Origin: Hafnia alvei
GTDB taxonomy: Bacteria > Pseudomonadota > Gammaproteobacteria > Enterobacterales > Enterobacteriaceae
DNA length: 64,000 bases
Assembly (NCBI RefSeq): GCF_900095695.1
Contig: NZ_FMIQ01000014.1
Location: forward strand, 1 to 64,000
Direction: 5' to 3'
Under the pieces are notes generated by a model that did not search any database, was not told the origin of the DNA, and saw only the letters and a list, made by a program, of their open reading frames with translations. Below, one piece after another: positions 59,292 through 64,000 of this stretch (its first letter is position 1; every line of letters begins with the position of its first letter). The position numbers were made by a program, and so were the translations under genes.

Positions 59292-60233
59292 CTAGTTTTG
59301 TTCGGCCCGACGCGGCCACCAACGGTGACCCACCGCGGAAAACATTGCTCCGGCTACCACCACAAATGCTCCGATGTACCCCACCGTATTTAACAAAGGA
59401 GGAAGGAACATATCTGGCCATACCAAAGCTAACAAGTCAGAGAACATCAGGGTAAACAGCGGGGTTAACGTCACCACCGCACTGACCTGAGCTGCCTGCC
59501 AGCGCGCCATAGCTTCTGCTAGCGCGCCATAACCAATCAACGTGTTGGCACCACAAAATATGAGGCAGGCTAACTGCCAGCCATCCAGCTGAAAAATAAC
59601 CGCTGGCTTCGCCAACGGAAATAAACATATCGCACATAAAGTGTACAACAGCCAAATGATCTGTTGTGAAGCTAATCGCCGTAACAGCACTTTCTGAGCG
59701 ACACCATAGCTTACCCAAACGATCGCAGCACCGACGCCGAGAATAACGCCAAGCGTATAAGCCGTGAGTTGGGTAAAGATTTCTTTCAAGCTGACGTTAA
59801 AAAACAACAGCAGCCCGCTAATCAACATACATGCGCCGATCACCTGCGTGATGCGCATCTTCTCTTTCAAAATCAGAACACTGGCAAACATCATCCCAAC
59901 GGGAGATAGCTGACCTATGACCTGAGATGCCGTAGGACTTAAATACTGCAACGAACTGCTGAACAGAACGAAGTTACCCAGTAAGCCGCAGGTCGCAATA
60001 ATGAGCAGAACCAGCCAGCGTCGATGCTTAAAAACACGCATCGGCGGCAGTTGCTTACGTGAGTAAAGAATGAAAAACAATCCAACTGAAGCAATCAAAA
60101 AGCGATACCAGACAATGGTGTAAGGCTCCATCACCTGTAAAACCTGCTTCATCGCGATTGGCAATGCGCCCCAGAAAACCGCCGTAGTGAGAGCAAGACA
60201 TATGCCCACCTTGACGTTCTGATTGCTTTCCAT
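59292..60233 (-). CDS. yhbE: EamA/DMT-family inner-membrane transporter YhbE
   Basis: YhbE is a ten-helix drug/metabolite transporter-type protein with unknown substrate. The 313-residue protein has two EamA repeats, with FWGALPIAMKQVLQVMEPYTIVWYRF in the first and WVSYGVAQKVLLRRL at the start of the second. I chose the ATG at 60233, which has AAGG nine bases upstream; the ATG three codons earlier is too close to that site. It lies between rpmA and obgE as in E. coli. Confidence 0.92.
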   Translation of the reverse strand: MESNQNVKVGICLALTTAVFWGALPIAMKQVLQVMEPYTIVWYRFLIASVGLFFILYSRKQLPPMRVFKHRRWLVLLIIATCGLLGNFVLFSSSLQYLSPTASQVIGQLSPVGMMFASVLILKEKMRITQVIGACMLISGLLLFFNVSLKEIFTQLTAYTLGVILGVGAAIVWVSYGVAQKVLLRRLASQQIIWLLYTLCAICLFPLAKPAVIFQLDGWQLACLIFCGANTLIGYGALAEAMARWQAAQVSAVVTLTPLFTLMFSDLLALVWPDMFLPPLLNTVGYIGAFVVVAGAMFSAVGHRWWPRRAEQN

Positions 60234-60268
60234 ACTCAGCATCCTTGGCCTGATGTGGCCCTAAACGT

Positions 60269-60297
60269 AAAAAAGCCCCGCAAGATTATTGCGGGGC
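60269..60297 (-). terminator. Terminator of rplU-rpmA
   Basis: GCCCCGCAA and TTGCGGGGC pair around a five-base loop and are followed on the minus strand by six T residues. It lies 27 bases after the rpmA stop. Confidence 0.88.
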
Positions 60298-60323
60298 CTT
60301 ACATCTATTTAGACGCGAAAAAC

Positions 60324-60593
<270 letters not shown>

Positions 60594-60599
60594 CTAGAA

Positions 60600-60911
60600 T
60601 TAAGCGCTGATACCAGTGATCTTAACATCAGTGAACCACTGACGGTGACCCTGCTGCTTACGATGATGCTTACGACGACGGAACTTAACGATAGTTACTT
60701 TCTCGCCACGACCGTGAGCAACGATTTCAGCCTTAACTTTGCCACCAGAAACAAATGGAACGCCAATCTTGATGTCTTCGCCATTGGCGACCATCAGGAT
60801 CTGGTCAAACTCAACAGTTTCACCAGTTGCGATGTCCAGCTTTTCCAGGCGAATAGTCTGACCTTCGCTTACTCGGTGTTGTTTACCACCACTTTGGAAA
60901 ACCGCGTACAT
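60600..60911 (-). CDS. rplU: 50S ribosomal protein L21
   Basis: L21 binds 23S rRNA in the large subunit. The 103-residue protein begins [20 protein letters not shown] and ends [20 protein letters not shown] plus VKITGISA. I chose the ATG at 60911 because GGAG stands six bases upstream and the length equals that of E. coli; an upstream extension of 13 residues is not supported. It is divergent from ispB; both promoters lie in the 259-base gap to the right. Confidence 0.97.
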   Translation of the reverse strand: MYAVFQSGGKQHRVSEGQTIRLEKLDIATGETVEFDQILMVANGEDIKIGVPFVSGGKVKAEIVAHGRGEKVTIVKFRRRKHHRKQQGHRQWFTDVKITGISA

Positions 60912-61170
60912 ATAAACTCCGCATTTCCGCACGCATGGTTCGTTGCCCAATACGCGCTATAAATATTCACAATAGGGCGCGAATTCTACGCAAAAATCAT
61001 TCAGAAGACAAGGGTAGAATCAGGAGAAAAGAAGAAAAAAAACACAGTTCTCTTCGCGCCGTTTATCTAATACGTTTTTCAAGTACAATCATACTATAGT
61101 TGGTGGCTTGTGACAGCCTACATGCGGGCTTTCGCCTGGCGGAAAATGGAAACACAGTTGAATTAATACA

Positions 61171-62142
61171 ATGAACCTAGAACAAATTACTGAGTTAACC
61201 GCGCAGGACATGGCGGATGTAAACGCAACAATTCTTCAGCAACTAAACTCTGAAGTTAGTCTAATCAACCAGTTAGGCTACTACATTATCAGCGGTGGAG
61301 GTAAACGGATTCGCCCGATGATCGCAGTATTGTCGGCTAGAGCATTAAATTACGAAGGGGATAAACACATCACCGTCGCGGCGTTAATTGAATTTATTCA
61401 TACCGCAACGCTGCTGCACGACGATGTGGTCGATGAATCCGATATGCGACGTGGCAAAGCCACGGCAAATGCGGCTTTCGGCAACGCCGCCAGCGTTTTG
61501 GTCGGTGATTTTATCTATACCCGTTCGTTCCAGATGATGACAAGCCTACAGTCTTTGCGCGTTTTGGAGCTGATGTCCGAAGCAACTAACGTTATTGCTG
61601 AAGGTGAAGTTTTACAGTTGATGAACGTTAACGATCCGAACATCACTGAAGAAAACTACATGCGCGTTATCTACAGCAAAACGGCTCGTTTGTTTGAAGC
61701 AGCAGCGCAATCTTCGGCGATCCTTGCTGGAGCCACGCACGAGCAGGAAATCGCCTTACAAGACTATGGTCGCTATCTTGGCACCGCATTCCAATTGATC
61801 GACGATCTCTTGGATTACGATGCAGATGGGAAAACACTGGGTAAAAATACCGGTGATGACCTCAACGAAGGAAAGCCAACATTGCCTCTGCTGCATGCGA
61901 TGAAGCATGGCTCACCTGAGCGTTCTGCGATGATCCGTAAAGCCATCGAAGAAGGCAATGGGCGCCATTTGCTTGAGCCAGTGCTTGAAACAATGCATGA
62001 AGTGGGTTCACTCACCTATACCCGCCAACGTGCCGAAGAAGAAGCTGATAAAGCGATCTTAGCGCTACAAGCATTACCAGAATCAAGCTACAAGAATGCG
62101 CTGATTGGGCTCGCTAATATGGCAGTAGATCGAAAATTCTAA
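61171..62142 (+). CDS. ispB: Octaprenyl diphosphate synthase
   Basis: IspB makes the C40 side chain of ubiquinone and menaquinone from farnesyl diphosphate and isopentenyl diphosphate. The 323-residue protein has the first aspartate-rich motif HDDVVDESDMRRG near residue 84 and the second QLIDDLLDYDADG near 208, with GGGKRIRP near 43. The length equals that of E. coli. sfsB follows after 214 bases. Confidence 0.97.
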   Translation: MNLEQITELTAQDMADVNATILQQLNSEVSLINQLGYYIISGGGKRIRPMIAVLSARALNYEGDKHITVAALIEFIHTATLLHDDVVDESDMRRGKATANAAFGNAASVLVGDFIYTRSFQMMTSLQSLRVLELMSEATNVIAEGEVLQLMNVNDPNITEENYMRVIYSKTARLFEAAAQSSAILAGATHEQEIALQDYGRYLGTAFQLIDDLLDYDADGKTLGKNTGDDLNEGKPTLPLLHAMKHGSPERSAMIRKAIEEGNGRHLLEPVLETMHEVGSLTYTRQRAEEEADKAILALQALPESSYKNALIGLANMAVDRKF

Positions 62143-62161
62143 TTTTCTTTTTTTAGAAACA

Positions 62162-62190
62162 AAAGAAGAGCCGAAAGGCTCTTTTTTTTT
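62162..62190 (+). terminator. Terminator of ispB
   Basis: AAGAGCC-GAAA-GGCTCTT forms a seven-base-pair stem followed by a long T-run (TTTTTTT), 24 bases after the ispB stop. Confidence 0.88.
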
Positions 62191-62356
62191 ATTGAAAAAC
62201 CTTATAAAACATAAAAATAGAATAAATATAACGAGTTTCTTATTATTGAAATAATTGGAAATTAATTGAAATTTATAGAGTGTTTTTAGATAGTAGCAAT
62301 ACACGCAAACCTTATTTCTCTCCCCCTGTTTATGTGTCATTGCAAAGGAATGAATT

Positions 62357-62668
62357 ATGGCAGAGAGTCAATGCCTAGAAGATTGGCATCATGCAGATAT
62401 TATTGCTGCATTACATAAAAGAAATATTACGCTCAGTGGGTTATCAAGAGCCTCAGGGCTCTCAAGTACTACGTTATCGAACGCATTGACTCGCCCTTGG
62501 CCAAAAGGCGAATTAATTATTGCTCACGCCTTAGGGATACACCCTTCTGAAATATGGCCGAGTCGCTATTTTGATATCAGAACGCATCAGCTTATTGATA
62601 GACAACAACTCATGCGTCAACGAAAGCCAAAAAAAATAAAACCGCCAGCAATAAAGCCCGGCGGTTAA
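62357..62668 (+). CDS. sfsB: Ner-like DNA-binding protein SfsB (Nlp)
   Basis: SfsB is a small helix-turn-helix protein related to the Mu phage Ner repressor; in E. coli it affects maltose use as an activator. The 103-residue protein begins MAESQCLEDWHHADIIAALH. It has the helix-turn-helix LSGLSRASGLSSTTLSNAL and the family block RPWPKGELIIAHALGIHPSEIWPSRYFD. The C-terminal tail is basic. AAAGGAATG precedes the ATG. In E. coli murA follows, whereas here mdh converges on it, so this end is a break in gene order. Confidence 0.92.
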   Translation: MAESQCLEDWHHADIIAALHKRNITLSGLSRASGLSSTTLSNALTRPWPKGELIIAHALGIHPSEIWPSRYFDIRTHQLIDRQQLMRQRKPKKIKPPAIKPGG

Positions 62669-62687
62669 ATTCAGATAGAACAGGCAA

Positions 62688-62712
62688 ACGGGTGTATTGA
62701 CCACCCGTATTT
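62688..62712. terminator. Hairpin between sfsB and mdh
   Basis: ACGGGTG-TATTGAC-CACCCGT forms a seven-base-pair stem between converging genes, with ATTTC on one side and TTTGCC on the other strand. It is a moderate bidirectional terminator candidate. A second inverted pair, CCGCC and GGCGG, overlaps the end of sfsB. Confidence 0.55.
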
Positions 62713-62721
62713 CATCAACAA

Positions 62722-64000
<1,279 letters not shown>

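Overview
The window is chromosomal DNA of a gammaproteobacterium of the order Enterobacterales. Nearly every housekeeping protein reads like its Escherichia coli counterpart, often with the same length (NrdD 712, PhnD 338, PhnF 241, NlpI 294, UbiU 331, UbiV 292, IspB 323, Mdh 312 residues). Gene order departs from E. coli: nrdDG lies beside phn, yedEF beside deaD, pmrAB between dacB and obgE, and mdh beside sfsB. This pattern fits the Hafniaceae (Hafnia or Obesumbacterium type) best. That assignment is an inference from protein similarity and layout, not from a database search.

Layout. (1) 1-5907: edge of a type VI secretion locus on the minus strand (tssF, vgrG, a DUF4123 adaptor and a cut-off DUF3304-like protein), with an unrecognised three-helix membrane protein divergent from it. 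(2) 6081-9040: anaerobic ribonucleotide reductase nrdDG, with FNR-like, NrdR-like and two perfect DnaA-box sequences upstream of nrdD and a structured repeat between the two genes. (3) 9046-10012: a RES-Xre toxin-antitoxin pair with its own palindromic operator. (4) 10185-21297: a complete 14-gene C-P lyase operon, phnCDEFGHIJKLMNOP. (5) 21449-26878: yraR, yhbP, yhbQ, then a three-gene cassette (GNAT acetyltransferase, PAS-LuxR regulator, NCS1 permease), then yhbS and ubiT. (6) 27181-35065: ubiUV, cyuA-cyuP, a YhbW-type flavin oxidoreductase behind a NemR-like operator, and yedF-yedE.

(7) 35237-53456, almost all on the minus strand: the conserved translation, RNA and membrane-quality block. 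Reading right to left on the plus map it is rlmE, ftsH, folP, glmM, secG, tRNA-Leu(GAG), initiator tRNA-Met, rimP, nusA, infB, rbfA, truB, rpsO, pnp, nlpI, the 24-codon yrbN and deaD. (8) 53597-62668: yhbY, greA, dacB, pmrA-pmrB, obgE, yhbE, rpmA, rplU, ispB and sfsB. (9) 62722-64000: mdh and its upstream region, where a divergent gene probably begins beyond the edge.

How the genes work together. Several units point to life with changing oxygen: NrdDG makes deoxynucleotides without oxygen, UbiTUV makes ubiquinone without oxygen, and both have FNR-like sites placed for class II activation. The phn operon imports phosphonates and converts them to phosphate. The deaD-to-rlmE block joins transcription termination, translation initiation, ribosome maturation, RNA decay and membrane proteolysis. 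The parts most likely to be strain-specific are the T6SS edge, the membrane protein at 5323, the RES-Xre pair and the GNAT-regulator-permease cassette. I saw no insertion sequence, prophage, CRISPR array or rRNA gene.
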